From: an uncultured bacterium
GTDB lineage: Bacteria; Actinomycetota; Coriobacteriia; Coriobacteriales; Atopobiaceae
NCBI GenBank assembly: GCA_905215465.1
Contig: CAJMPT010000004.1
Coordinates: 30,056 to 94,055 of the forward strand
Direction of reading: 5' to 3'
DNA length: 64,000 bases
The position numbers were made by a program, and so were the translations under genes. The notes under the pieces are model-generated. The model saw only the letters and a list, made by a program, of their open reading frames with translations. It was not told the origin of the DNA and did not search any database. Position 1 is the stretch's first letter; every line of letters begins with the position of its first letter. This document shows positions 14,965 through 23,380 of this stretch, in pieces.

Positions 14965-16257
14965 GTGACCCAAACCCAGACCAAGACCCAGAAGGCAGGC
15001 GGCTTCCACTACGCCTACGCCATCGTCGCGGCGTGCATCGCCATGACGTGCCTGCCCTGCGCGCTCGTGCTCTCCTGCGCCGGCATCTTCTTCACGCCCG
15101 TCTCCAGCTTCTTTGGCGTCCCCAAGGCCACGTTCACGCTGTACTTCTCCATCGTGAACCTCGCCATGATGGTGACCCTGCCCATCTGGGGCAAGATCAT
15201 GTCCAAGACCGACCTGCGCGCCTCGCTCTCCGTGGCCGCGGTGCTGTGCGGCGCCGGCCTTCTGGGCATGAGCGCCTGCCAGGCCATGTGGCAGTTCTAC
15301 GTCTGCGGCGCCGTCCTGGGCGCCGGCGTGGCCCCCTTCATCTACCTGGCCATCCCCACGCTCATCAACGCCTGGTGCGTCAAGCGCGTCGGCTTCTTCG
15401 TGGGCCTGTGCATGGCGTTCACCGGCATCGGCGGCGTGATCTTCAACCCCGTGGGAACCGCCCTCATCAACTCCGGCGCCGAGGGCTGGCGCACGGCCTA
15501 CCTGGTCTTTGGCGTCATCGTCCTGGTGGGCACCCTGCCCTTCACCCTGCTGGTGGTGCGCAACCACCCCGCCGACAAGGGGCTTTCCCCCTACGGCGCC
15601 GAGGAGGCAAAAGCCGCTTCCGCCGAGAAGCCCGGCGAGGCCGCGGCCGCTCCCGAGGCCGGCATGAGCGCCCCCGAGGCCATGAGGACCCCGGCCTTCT
15701 TTGCCCTGGCGGCCTTCTGCGGCGTCATCACGCTCAACCAGACCATCTACCAGTTCCTGCCCAGCTACGCGCAGTCCTTTGGCGACTCCCTGCCCGCCGT
15801 GGCCGCCGCCTCCGGCGTGGTTGCCAGCGCCGCCATGGCCGGCCAGGCCGTGGGCAAGGTCCTGTTGGGCGCCATCAACGACAAGTCCGTCCACCTGGGC
15901 GTCTTCCTGGGCATCGGCGCCGGCGCCGTGGGCGTGACCGTGATGTGGCTCGTGCCCGGCGTGTTGCCGCTGCTGCTTGTGGGCGCCTTCCTCTTTGGCG
16001 TGGTCTACGCCATGACCACCGTCCAGACCCCGCTTCTGGTGAGGACCGTCTTCGGCAGCGCGGACTACGCCAACATCTACTCCCGCGTGAGCATGGTGAG
16101 CTCCCTCATGGGCACCGTCGCGGCCGTCTTCTGGGGCTTTGTCTGCGACTCCGCCGGCGGCTACCCGCTGATGTTCATCCTGGGCTACGCCTGCATGGCC
16201 GTCTGCCTGGTGCTGGCGCTCTTCTCGCTGCGCTGGAAGGCGCGCCAGGAGGCCTAG
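14965..16257 (+). CDS. MFS transporter, OFA (oxalate/formate antiporter)-like
   Basis: A 430-residue membrane carrier with about 12 transmembrane segments and a charged loop near residues 210-240 (EEAKAASAEKPGEAAAAPE) between the two six-helix halves. The N-terminal half resembles the OFA group of organic-acid carriers. The start is GTG at 14965 with GGAGG 7 bp upstream. As the last gene of the hydrolase-ACP-kinase run it is the obvious candidate for substrate uptake or export of the acid product. A second, different OFA-like carrier is at 57663-58889. Confidence 0.85.
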   Translation: MTQTQTKTQKAGGFHYAYAIVAACIAMTCLPCALVLSCAGIFFTPVSSFFGVPKATFTLYFSIVNLAMMVTLPIWGKIMSKTDLRASLSVAAVLCGAGLLGMSACQAMWQFYVCGAVLGAGVAPFIYLAIPTLINAWCVKRVGFFVGLCMAFTGIGGVIFNPVGTALINSGAEGWRTAYLVFGVIVLVGTLPFTLLVVRNHPADKGLSPYGAEEAKAASAEKPGEAAAAPEAGMSAPEAMRTPAFFALAAFCGVITLNQTIYQFLPSYAQSFGDSLPAVAAASGVVASAAMAGQAVGKVLLGAINDKSVHLGVFLGIGAGAVGVTVMWLVPGVLPLLLVGAFLFGVVYAMTTVQTPLLVRTVFGSADYANIYSRVSMVSSLMGTVAAVFWGFVCDSAGGYPLMFILGYACMAVCLVLALFSLRWKARQEA

Positions 16258-16573
16258 GCGTCCCGCTCCACCAGATCAACCCATCGGGCCAACCCCTCAC
16301 ATGCGGCCCGTCCCTCTCCTCGCCCCGGCGCGCCCCCGCACGCCGGGGCACTCTTGTGCGGAGGGGCCGCGCGCGCTGTCGGAGGGGTGCCACTCACCCC
16401 CGCCCCAAAGGTACACAATGGATTAACCGTATTAATTTCTTTATGCCCAGATCTGATATCAATCCCTTTACGACACGCTGACCAGGCACTTCTCGCCAGT
16501 CAGGGACCAGACGGTGAGAAATTCCCACGTGAAGCATCAAAGATTCAATACGGACAAGCTCAGCCGCGCGCCG
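16258..16573. promoter_or_regulatory. Intergenic region with an AT-rich block and repeated words
   Basis: No gene is seen in this 316 bp gap between two converging genes. It holds an AT-rich stretch (16415-16470) containing TTTATGCCCAGAT at 16440, a 13-mer repeated at 51080, and ACCAGGCACTTCTCGCC at about 16482, a 17-mer also present in the hairpin at 12497-12531. A GACCAGGCACTTCTCGCCAGTC-like hairpin there may terminate the leftward gene at 16574. Confidence 0.45.
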
Positions 16574-17431
16574 CTAGGCGTTGTGGCGGCCTCCCCTGCG
16601 CGGGCGCGCGGGAGGCAGGCCGCGGGTGATGACGGCGCGGAAGTCGGGCGAGTCCGGGCTCCAGACGCCGTTGGGCACGAGATGGATGGTGCCCTCCCAG
16701 CCCGGCACGATGCTGTGGTGCCACTCGTGGCCGCGGTCGTCCTCGGCAAAGTCGGCGGCTGCGGCAAAGCCCTCCAGGCTGTCCTTGGCAAACGGCACGT
16801 CGTGGTGGCCCGTCCAGAAGGCCGTGAAGTCGAGACCCGCCATCTTGGCGAGCGTCTGCCTCCACGCGTCCAGCGTGAGGCTCTCCGCAAAGCAGAGGCA
16901 CATCACGGGCGTCACGGCGTCGCCGGAGAGCAGAAGCCCGGCGTCGCGCAAGAGGTAGCCCACGCTGCCCACCGTGTGGCCGGCAAGCTCCACCACGTCC
17001 ACCGTGCGGCCGCCCAGGTCCAGTGCGTCGCCCTCCCCCACGTGGCTCACGCGCGGACGGCCGCCGCGCTCCACGGCGCACTTCTCGCCGCCAGGCACCA
17101 TGCCCTCCCGGCGGGCCACCTCGGCAAAGAGGCGGGCGCCGCGCTCGGACTCCTCCCAGGCGGCCTCGGCGTCGTCAGCGGCAGACATCAGAACCTCGCC
17201 TGCGCCAAAGGAGCCGCCCACGTGGTCGCAGTGGCGGTGCGTGAGGGCCACCGTGACCGGCAGGCCGCCGGCAAGCTCCGACGCCTGCGCCACCACGTCG
17301 CCAAAGCCGGCCATGGCGTCGACCAGCAGGGCGCGCTCGCGTCCGGCCACCACGTAGGCGCGGTTCTCGAAGGGGTCGGTCAGCTGACAGATGCCCTCGG
17401 CGATGGGTCTTGCGGAGATGAGCTTGGCCAT
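16574..17431 (-). CDS. Metallo-beta-lactamase-fold hydrolase
   Basis: A 285-residue soluble MBL-fold enzyme. The zinc motif is LTHRHCDHVGG (HxHxDH, ~residue 62); later ligands are the His of ELAGHTVGSVGYLL (~160), the Asp of LLLSGDAVT (~180) and the His pair in FWTGHHDVPFA (~215). The layout fits the glyoxalase II-like or quinolone-response-type branch. The ATG has a GGACAAGGACC leader. The upstream membrane gene is on the same strand with a hairpin between them. The product might hydrolyse a thioester or lactone in the neighbouring pathway, which is speculation from position. Confidence 0.82.
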   Translation of the reverse strand: MAKLISARPIAEGICQLTDPFENRAYVVAGRERALLVDAMAGFGDVVAQASELAGGLPVTVALTHRHCDHVGGSFGAGEVLMSAADDAEAAWEESERGARLFAEVARREGMVPGGEKCAVERGGRPRVSHVGEGDALDLGGRTVDVVELAGHTVGSVGYLLRDAGLLLSGDAVTPVMCLCFAESLTLDAWRQTLAKMAGLDFTAFWTGHHDVPFAKDSLEGFAAAADFAEDDRGHEWHHSIVPGWEGTIHLVPNGVWSPDSPDFRAVITRGLPPARPRRGGRHNA

Positions 17432-17459
17432 GGGTGGTCCTTGTCCTTTCCAGACGAGA

Positions 17460-17486
17460 AGGGCCCGCCCGCGGTGCGGACGGACC
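17460..17486 (-). terminator. Hairpin between membrane protein and MBL hydrolase genes
   Basis: A 12 bp stem GGGTCCGTCCGC/GCGGGCGGGCCC using GU pairs, followed on the minus strand by TTCTCGTCTGG. The T-tract is poor, so it is a partial terminator at best. Confidence 0.5.
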
Positions 17487-17570
17487 CTGGGGGCACGTTT
17501 CTTAGGCTAGCGCGATTGCCCTGGCGAGGACGATACAAATGGAAGCCGCATGTCTCGCCTTTGGAGCGCC

Positions 17571-18080
17571 TTAGTGCATCTGGGGCTCGGGGTCCTTGCA
17601 GATGGCGCGGGCCCACTTCTCGCACTGGGGAGCCCAGAAGAGGGAGACCACGTAGCCTACGATCCAGCACTGCAGGATGGAGCTGGCGAAGGCGGCCGGG
17701 TAGGCGGCAAGCGGGGCGCCGTTCATGACGCAGGCGTTGACGTAGGTCAGGATGACGCTGTTGAAGGCAACGTAGATGGTGTTGACCACGACGTTGAGGG
17801 CGGCGCCGAACTTGAGGCCGTCGGTGGGCTTGAGGCCGCACTTCATGGCAAAGCCGAAGCCGAGCCTCTCGGCGGGGATGAACCAGCCCACGAAGAAGGA
17901 AATCACGTAGGACATGCCGATGTTGGCAAGGGACGTGCCCAGAAAGGCGGGCACGAAGGCCTCGGCCGGGACGCCGGCGCCGGAGACGCCGATGTAGCTC
18001 GCGGTGAGCGAGATGGCCACGGCGATGGCGATGTTGGTGAGCAGGACCTTCACGAGCTTGGTGGAGTTCTTCATGGGCAT
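17571..18080 (-). CDS. Small integral membrane protein of unknown function (DUF2798-like)
   Basis: A 169-residue protein with four predicted hydrophobic segments at about 12-30, 42-68, 90-115 and 125-148. Helix 2 is followed by FFVGWFIPAERLGFGFAMKC. The overall plan resembles DUF2798-type proteins but I am not certain of the family. No catalytic or transport motif is visible. GGAAGG precedes the ATG at 18080; an alternative ATG lies two codons in. It is upstream of, and on the same strand as, the MBL hydrolase. Confidence 0.7.
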   Translation of the reverse strand: MPMKNSTKLVKVLLTNIAIAVAISLTASYIGVSGAGVPAEAFVPAFLGTSLANIGMSYVISFFVGWFIPAERLGFGFAMKCGLKPTDGLKFGAALNVVVNTIYVAFNSVILTYVNACVMNGAPLAAYPAAFASSILQCWIVGYVVSLFWAPQCEKWARAICKDPEPQMH

Positions 18081-18196
18081 GGTGCGAACCTTCCGTTGGA
18101 GAGCGAGCTCTTACACGTACAGCTGGGACCTCGCCCGGGCGCGCCCGGGCCTGTAACCCTGGGTCTTCTTAACCCATGTGGACATGTTATGGAGAA

Positions 18197-18226
18197 GGGG
18201 CCGTCCCCTCCATGGAGGACGGCCCC
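18197..18226. terminator. GC-rich hairpin (GGGGCCGTCC/GGACGGCCCC)
   Basis: A perfect 10 bp stem with loop CCTCCATGGA, in the gap between the aminopeptidase stop and the membrane protein start. It probably ends the leftward aminopeptidase transcript, though it lacks a T-tract on that side. Confidence 0.55.
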
Positions 18227-18332
18227 AAATGGACGCACCAAACGGATGGTTGTTTGTACCGTTGCACAGCGGCCGCGGCTACCGGGGTAAGGCCGGGCTT
18301 CTCGCCTGCGCAAGGGCCGCGGCGGCGGAACG

Positions 18333-18361
18333 GTTGACAAAGGGACTGTCCCTTTGTCAAC
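18333..18361. repeat. Palindrome with core AAAGGGACTGTCCCTTT
   Basis: A perfect 29 bp palindrome with GTTGACAAAGGGAC arms, 4 bp past the aminopeptidase stop. It is the same sequence as the copy at 12181, extended by one base pair or more on each side. Confidence 0.8.
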
Positions 18362-18365
18362 CCTC

Positions 18366-19694
18366 TCACGCCAGGGTGACGGAGTCCGCGCCGGTGATGC
18401 GCAGGTCGCGGGCATAGAAGGCCGCGAGAGCCCGAATGCCCAGCTCCACGTCGCGGGCGCCGGCGGTCTCGAAGCTGGAGTGCATGGCCAGCTGGGGCAG
18501 GCCCACGTCCACGCCATGCAGGGACACCTGCGTGTTGGAGAGGTTGCCCAGGGTGCCGCCGCCGGCCATGTCGCTCCTGTTGGCAAAGGTCTGGAACGGC
18601 ACTCCGGCGTCCTGGAGCACGGCCACCAGCGCCGCGCGGCTGAAGGCGTCCGTGCAGTAGTGCTGGTTGGCGGCCTCCTTGATGACGAGGCCGCGGTTGA
18701 GCCAGCAGCGGTTTGCCTCGTCGTGCTTCTCGGCGTGGTTGGGGTGGCAGGCGTGGGCGTTGTCGCAGCTCACAAGCAGGGAGCCAGCAACGGCGCGCAG
18801 GTAGTCCTCGGGCGTCCTGCCCAGGGCGGCGTTGGCGCGCGCGAGGACGTCGTGCAGGAAGGTGGACATGGCGCCCTGCTTGGTGTTGGAGCCCACCTCC
18901 TCGTTGTCAAAGCACGCGTAGACGCCGACGTCGTGGGGGTTCTCGGCAGAGAGGAACGCCTCCAGGGCCACGTAGGCGCAGCCCAGGTCGTCCAGCTTGG
19001 GCGCGCTCACAAACTCCGGGGCGCCGGCCGCCCCGCCCCAGGCCACGGGCTCCTGGCGGTTGCAGAGGAAGGCGTCGCGGGCCAGCACCTGCCCGGGCTC
19101 CACGCCCAGCTCGTCGGCGACCATCTGGTCGAAGGCGCCCTCGCCGAGGTCTCCCGCCGAGAAGAGCGCGCAGAGGTCAACGGCCCGGTTGAGCTCGGGG
19201 TTGCGGCCACCCTCGCGGTTGAGGTGGATGGCCACGCTCGGGATGATGGCCACGTCGCGGTCCGTGGCAAACAGGCGGCTCTCCACGCGGTCGCCCTCGC
19301 GCACGAGGGCGCGCCCGGCCACGCCGAGCGGGCGGTCGAGCCAGGTGTGGTCAATCATGCCGCCGTAGGCCTCCACGTCAAGGCGCAGGTACTCGCCGGG
19401 GCCGGCCAGCTCGGGCACCGCCTTGACCTTGAAGCAGGGAGAGTCACCGTGGGCGGCTGCCAGCTGGAAGTGGTAGGAGTCAAGGTCTGCGCCCACCTTG
19501 AGCGCTATGACGCTGGAGTTGTTGCGGCTGGTGTAGTAGCGGCCGCCCGGCTCCATGCGCCAGGCCTCGCCCTCGGGAAGGTAGGTGAAGCCGGCCTCGT
19601 CGAGCCTACGGCTGATGGCGGCGGCGGTGTGGAACATGGAAGGGCATGCGCGGACAAAGTCCAAAAGGCCCTGGGCTGCGCTCTGGTCTGTCAT
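18366..19694 (-). CDS. apeB: M18 family aminopeptidase
   Basis: A 442-residue cytosolic zinc aminopeptidase of family M18, which removes N-terminal (often acidic) residues from peptides. Family features are AAHGDSPCFKVK (~residue 78, first His ligand), DLGCAYVALEAF (~235), CFDNEEVGSNTKQGA (~265, catalytic Glu and ligand) and the C-terminal MHSSFETAGARD with the last His ligand. Length matches the bacterial family (~430). AAGGAGG precedes the ATG at 19694. It is a single-gene unit bounded downstream by a palindrome, and a housekeeping role in peptide use is likely. Confidence 0.92.
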   Translation of the reverse strand: MTDQSAAQGLLDFVRACPSMFHTAAAISRRLDEAGFTYLPEGEAWRMEPGGRYYTSRNNSSVIALKVGADLDSYHFQLAAAHGDSPCFKVKAVPELAGPGEYLRLDVEAYGGMIDHTWLDRPLGVAGRALVREGDRVESRLFATDRDVAIIPSVAIHLNREGGRNPELNRAVDLCALFSAGDLGEGAFDQMVADELGVEPGQVLARDAFLCNRQEPVAWGGAAGAPEFVSAPKLDDLGCAYVALEAFLSAENPHDVGVYACFDNEEVGSNTKQGAMSTFLHDVLARANAALGRTPEDYLRAVAGSLLVSCDNAHACHPNHAEKHDEANRCWLNRGLVIKEAANQHYCTDAFSRAALVAVLQDAGVPFQTFANRSDMAGGGTLGNLSNTQVSLHGVDVGLPQLAMHSSFETAGARDVELGIRALAAFYARDLRITGADSVTLA

Positions 19695-19744
19695 GTGGTG
19701 CCTCCTTGGCGGTTGGTTTGCACCCGCCAAGCCTAGCACCAAGC

Positions 19745-19768
19745 GGCGAGAAGGACGCGCTTCTCGCC
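19745..19768. repeat. GGCGAGAAG/CTTCTCGCC hairpin
   Basis: Perfect 9 bp arms GGCGAGAAG and CTTCTCGCC around GACGCG, between the exonuclease stop and the aminopeptidase start; a likely transcript end for the exonuclease gene. Confidence 0.7.
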
Positions 19769-19799
19769 GAATCGGCCACGGCTGGCACCGGAGCCGGGA

Positions 19800-20765
19800 C
19801 TACTCCAGCATGTTGCGCTCGGAGAACTCCGCCAGGGCGGTGGCGAGCATGAGGTCCACGTCGTCCAGGCCCAGGTGGCGCTCGGACTCGCCGGCGGCAA
19901 GCGTGCCGCGGCGGCGGGCCCAGTTCTCCAGCGACGCCGGACGGGAGTCGCGCGGGAGGGTGCGGACCTCGGGGTCTATGCGGCGGCAGATGTCGCGCGT
20001 GTCTATGGGCAGGACACGCCCGGCGCGGCGGGCCTCGGCGTAGCCGTCGACGTGCAGCATGAACCAAGAGTCCTCGAAGGCCGCGTTGTGGGCCATGTAG
20101 GGGTAGGCGCACATGGCGGTAAGAATCGCCTTCTGGATGGCCTTGTTCTCGCGGAAGGGCTGCTTGCCCTCCACGTCGGACCACTGGATCTTGTGGATGT
20201 CCGCCAGCGGCACGCCCTTCTCGGCGTACATCTGCGGCAGGCCGAAGTAGGCCGCGTGGGCATCGTGCGGCTTGGCACCGGACTCGATGGTCATGAACTC
20301 CAGGCCCACGTTGATGATGTAGCCGCGAGCCGGGTCCCGGTCGGTGGTCTCGATGTCTATGCCCATGACCATGCCGGAGACAGGCGCGTCCACATAGGCC
20401 ACGTTGAGGTCGGCGGCGCCCTGGCCGGCAAGGGCCGCGACCTGCTCGACGGGACGGCGCTGCAGCGCGGCGCAGGCGCGCACGAGGTCCGCGTCGGAGA
20501 GCTTGCGGGCCAGGTTGGGGCTGCTCGCGTCGCGCAGGCGCTCTATGCCGTAGCGGTCGCAGACGTCGCGGTTGCGGTCCGCCAGGGACATGATGAGGTC
20601 GTAGCCAAAGGGCTCGTGGCCGGGCTCGGCAGACGACCAGGCGTCGCGCAGGACGGCCAGGGCCTCCTCGTTCTTGGAGCGCTCCGCGGCGAGCGAGGCA
20701 TCGTCGGCGAGAAACCCCGGGAAGATGAAGGCGCTCGCGCACTCTATTGCCTGGCTCAGATCCAT
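19800..20765 (-). CDS. DnaQ-like 3'-5' exonuclease family protein
   Basis: A 321-residue protein. Residues ~130-315 form a DEDD exonuclease domain: ExoI motif MGIDIETT, ExoII motif AHNAAFEDSWFML and ExoIII motif HLGLDDVDLML with the His four residues before the Asp (DEDDh type). The N-terminal ~130 residues are helical and lack a recognised domain. It probably acts on DNA or RNA ends in repair or processing. A weak AGAG site precedes the ATG. It is a single gene between aminopeptidase and nitroreductase, with half of an inverted-repeat element upstream. Confidence 0.82.
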   Translation of the reverse strand: MDLSQAIECASAFIFPGFLADDASLAAERSKNEEALAVLRDAWSSAEPGHEPFGYDLIMSLADRNRDVCDRYGIERLRDASSPNLARKLSDADLVRACAALQRRPVEQVAALAGQGAADLNVAYVDAPVSGMVMGIDIETTDRDPARGYIINVGLEFMTIESGAKPHDAHAAYFGLPQMYAEKGVPLADIHKIQWSDVEGKQPFRENKAIQKAILTAMCAYPYMAHNAAFEDSWFMLHVDGYAEARRAGRVLPIDTRDICRRIDPEVRTLPRDSRPASLENWARRRGTLAAGESERHLGLDDVDLMLATALAEFSERNMLE

Positions 20766-20821
20766 GTGGCAGCTCTCTGTTGAAGTTGGCGGTGGCCCTC
20801 AACCCTACCAGAACGCCCCCT

Positions 20822-20865
20822 CAAATTGGGGACGTGTTCGTTTTTGCGCAAATTGGGGACAGGTT
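20822..20865. repeat. Half copy C of the GGGGACGTGTTCG element
   Basis: Only the left arm is present: AAATTGGGGACGTGTTCG, then TTTTTGCGCAAATTGGGGACAGG. It matches copies A and B and stops where their variable centre begins, so it is a truncated or solo element. Confidence 0.75.
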
Positions 20866-20898
20866 GGTCGGCCAGGCGCCTTCGGGTGGCGAGAAGCC

Positions 20899-21447
20899 CT
20901 ACGCGCAGAAGACGCGGCCCTCGCGGCGGGCCGGCGGCTCGGGCTTCTGGCCCTCCCAGAAGCCGACGGCGCAGTGGCCGATACCCTCGTAGTCGCCCTC
21001 GACGCCCAGCTGGGCGAGGATGACGCGGCCCTCCTCGGAGTCAAAGACCTCGCGGGCGCGGTGAATCCAGATGCTGCCCAGGCCCAGGGAGTCGGCGGCC
21101 AGCAGCATGTTGCCCATGGCAAGGGAGCCGTCGTAGACGTGGGTGGGCACGTCTCGCGCGGCCAGCACCACCAGCACGGCGGGCGCGCCATAGAAGGGGT
21201 CGGTGCCCTCGGGGGCGCCCATGACCTGGGCGTTCAGGGCAGAGAGGCGGTCGCGCAGCGCGTGGTCGGTGACCTTGAGGATGATGGCGCTCTGGCGCCC
21301 CATGCCGCTCGCGGCGTACAGGCCCGCCTCGACGACTGCGTCCAGCTGCTCCTCGGAGGGCATCTCGGCCTTGAACGAGCGGCAGCTTCTGCGCTCGACC
21401 ATGGCATCGATGACCTCGTTGACGGCCCTTCCGACCTTGCTGTCCAT
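20899..21447 (-). CDS. Nitroreductase family protein
   Basis: A 182-residue FMN-dependent nitroreductase-fold enzyme, probably NAD(P)H-dependent and cytoplasmic. Signatures are the N-terminal MVERRSCRSF (FMN phosphate contact), AASGMGRQSAIILKV (~residue 45) and the central MGNMLLAADSLGLGSIWIH helix. Length suits the short single-domain group. GGAGGGGG precedes the ATG. The 5' side carries a long nested inverted repeat (21535-21636), which may be a regulatory leader. The natural electron acceptor is unknown. Confidence 0.88.
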   Translation of the reverse strand: MDSKVGRAVNEVIDAMVERRSCRSFKAEMPSEEQLDAVVEAGLYAASGMGRQSAIILKVTDHALRDRLSALNAQVMGAPEGTDPFYGAPAVLVVLAARDVPTHVYDGSLAMGNMLLAADSLGLGSIWIHRAREVFDSEEGRVILAQLGVEGDYEGIGHCAVGFWEGQKPEPPARREGRVFCA

Positions 21448-21534
21448 AAAACGCCCCCTCCAACGGCAAACCTTCCGCCCGCCATTCTACGCCCTGCCCA
21501 AAGCCCCACGGCAAGAGGCTCTTCTTACCCAGGT

Positions 21535-21636
21535 AAAAACCTTACAGGTAGCGTTTCCGTCCAAAGCCAGCCAACGGGTTTCCCCACTTGTCGAGAAACC
21601 CATCGTCCCCAAAGAAACCCTGCCTGTAAGGTTTTT
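21535..21636. promoter_or_regulatory. Nested inverted repeats, possible RNA leader of the nitroreductase gene
   Basis: Outer arms AAAAACCTTACAGGTA (21535-21550) and TGCCTGTAAGGTTTTT (21621-21636) match at 15 of 16 positions. The stem continues inward with GTTTC/GAAAC, and an inner hairpin GGGTTTC...GAAACCC lies at 21576-21601. Two GTTTC and two GAAAC blocks allow alternative pairings. On the minus strand the last arm ends in TTTTT about 90 bp before the nitroreductase start. It could be a terminator/antiterminator switch or a palindromic mobile repeat. The rest of the 21448-21790 gap shows nothing. Confidence 0.6.
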
Positions 21637-21790
21637 CTTCTTCAGGCAAAAAGGCCCTACGCCGAGAAAGCCGCAGGCCGACGCCGCCCGCCCTTCTCCC
21701 CAGGCGACTTCCGCAGCCGCGCGCTCTCCGCGCGGCGAGGACTGAGCCAGGGGAGAAGGGCTGACGGCGGCCCCGGTGTGGTTTTCTCGC

Positions 21791-23170
21791 CTAGGCCGCC
21801 AGGTTGGCCTCCTTGTGCTCCCTCGCGTGGTCCATCCAGTGCCCGAGGCGGTAGTACAGGATGAACGCCACGCCCGTGGTCGCCCACGTGATGGGGTAGC
21901 TCAGCAGCGCCATGTGCAGCGTGTGGTTGAGCGGCACTACAGCCAGCTGCCAGACCACGCGCAGCAGGCACGACCCCGTGAGCACGATGATCATGGGCCG
22001 CAGGCTCTCGCCGGCGCCGCGGATGGTGCCAGCAATGTTGTCGTAGAGCGAGTAGACAACGTAGAAGGGCCCGATGTACCACATGACCTGGGCCGTCAGC
22101 GCCGCAATCTCAGGGTCTCTCACAAAGAAGCCGGCGATGTCGAGCACGTTGGCCATGAGCACCACCGAGAGCGAGCCAACCACCAGCGCGGTCAGGCAGA
22201 GGGCGCACCTGAGGCCCCGGCGCATGCGCTCGTAGTTGCGCGCGCCGAAGTTCTGGGCCGAGAACGTGGTCACGGCCACGCCCAGGGCCTCGGAGGCCAT
22301 CCAGATGATGGCGTCGATGCGCCCGCACAGGCCAAAGGCCGTCACCACCGTGGAGCCGAAGGAGTTGATGGTGGCCTGCGTGATGATGTTGGAGACCGAG
22401 TAGCAGGACGACTGCAGGCCCAGCGGAAGGCCGCAGCGCAGCATGACGCGGCAGATGCCGGGGTCTATGCGAAGCCTGCGCAGGTCAAGGCGCCAGGGAC
22501 CGTCCACGTGCGTGAGGCGCGCCAGCGTAAGCGCGCAGCCCCAGATGAGCGAGAGCGCCGTGGCCAGGCCGGCGCCCGCCGCCTCCATGTGCATCCCGGC
22601 AACGAGCACCAGGTCAAGCACGATGTTCACCACGCAGGTGGAGGCGACGATGATGGAGGGCGATCGGGTGTCTCCCACGGAGCGCTGCACGGCGGAGCCC
22701 GTGTTGTAGACGATGGAGAAGACCATGGCGCCAAAGTAGATCCGCACGAAGGCGAGCGACTCGGCCATGAGGTCGGCGGGCGTGCCCATGAGCGAGAGGA
22801 TGGGCTCGGCAAGAAGGCTCCCCAGGACCGAGACGGCAAGGCCTCCCACCAGCGCGATGGTCATGGCGGTGTGGACGGAAGCCGAGAGGCGTTCCTCGTC
22901 GCGCGCGCCAAAGTACTGGCTGCACACCACGGCAAAGCCCGTTCCCATGCCCACGGAGAAGCCCACGGCGAGGTCCACCAGCGGCGCGGTGGCCTGGATG
23001 CCGCCCAGGGCCGCCTTTCCAGCGTACTGCCCCACCACGAAGGTGTTGACCAGCGAGTACGCCTCCTGGAAGAACGACGAGAAGAACACCGGCACGCACA
23101 GCAGCAGGAGCTGCCGCCAGATGACCCCCTCCGTCACGTCCAGCGACCCCGCCCTGCCCCTCTCCGCCAT
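21791..23170 (-). CDS. MATE family multidrug/toxin efflux transporter
   Basis: A 459-residue membrane protein of the MATE/DinF family with about 12 transmembrane helices. Family signatures include LPVFFSSFFQEAYSLVNTF-type helix 1, AALGGIQATAPLVDL (~residue 55) and GLPLGLQSSCYSVSNIITQA at the start of the second half (~260). It should export organic cations or drugs using Na+ or H+. GGAGGGG precedes the ATG at 23170. The stop is followed after ~150 bp by the nested inverted repeats in front of the nitroreductase. A LacI-type regulator is divergent upstream. Confidence 0.9.
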   Translation of the reverse strand: MAERGRAGSLDVTEGVIWRQLLLLCVPVFFSSFFQEAYSLVNTFVVGQYAGKAALGGIQATAPLVDLAVGFSVGMGTGFAVVCSQYFGARDEERLSASVHTAMTIALVGGLAVSVLGSLLAEPILSLMGTPADLMAESLAFVRIYFGAMVFSIVYNTGSAVQRSVGDTRSPSIIVASTCVVNIVLDLVLVAGMHMEAAGAGLATALSLIWGCALTLARLTHVDGPWRLDLRRLRIDPGICRVMLRCGLPLGLQSSCYSVSNIITQATINSFGSTVVTAFGLCGRIDAIIWMASEALGVAVTTFSAQNFGARNYERMRRGLRCALCLTALVVGSLSVVLMANVLDIAGFFVRDPEIAALTAQVMWYIGPFYVVYSLYDNIAGTIRGAGESLRPMIIVLTGSCLLRVVWQLAVVPLNHTLHMALLSYPITWATTGVAFILYYRLGHWMDHAREHKEANLAA

Positions 23171-23226
23171 GCTCTTCCCCTCCGCAACGCCTATTGCCAA
23201 AGTCGCACCAGCATATCCACAATAAC

Positions 23227-23254
23227 GCCCGGCGAGAAGCCCTTCTCGCCGGGC
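23227..23254. repeat. Perfect GCCCGGCGAGAAG hairpin
   Basis: Arms of 12-13 bp (GCCCGGCGAGAAG and TTCTCGCCGGGC) around a CC(C) loop, in the divergent region between the MATE and LacI genes. Because both genes point away from it, it is not a terminator for either and may be an operator or a repeat element. Confidence 0.65.
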
Positions 23255-23380
23255 GCACTCTCTATTGCATGCGGATGACGCGAGCGCGCTGCCGCGAGGG
23301 GCCGGGGGCTGCCAATCCCCCGAGCCTTCCGGAGCCGTCCGTGCGCTAGACTGAAGGGTGGCATCGTCGAGAGGAACAGC

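Noticed and set aside
10123..15894. A very long leftward open frame (about 1,900 codons) opposite the hydrolase-ACP-kinase genes
   Set aside because: It is antisense to genes with strong family motifs and ribosome sites. Its translation is low-complexity (Gly/Ala/Val/His/Asp-rich), as expected from the complement of GC-rich codons.
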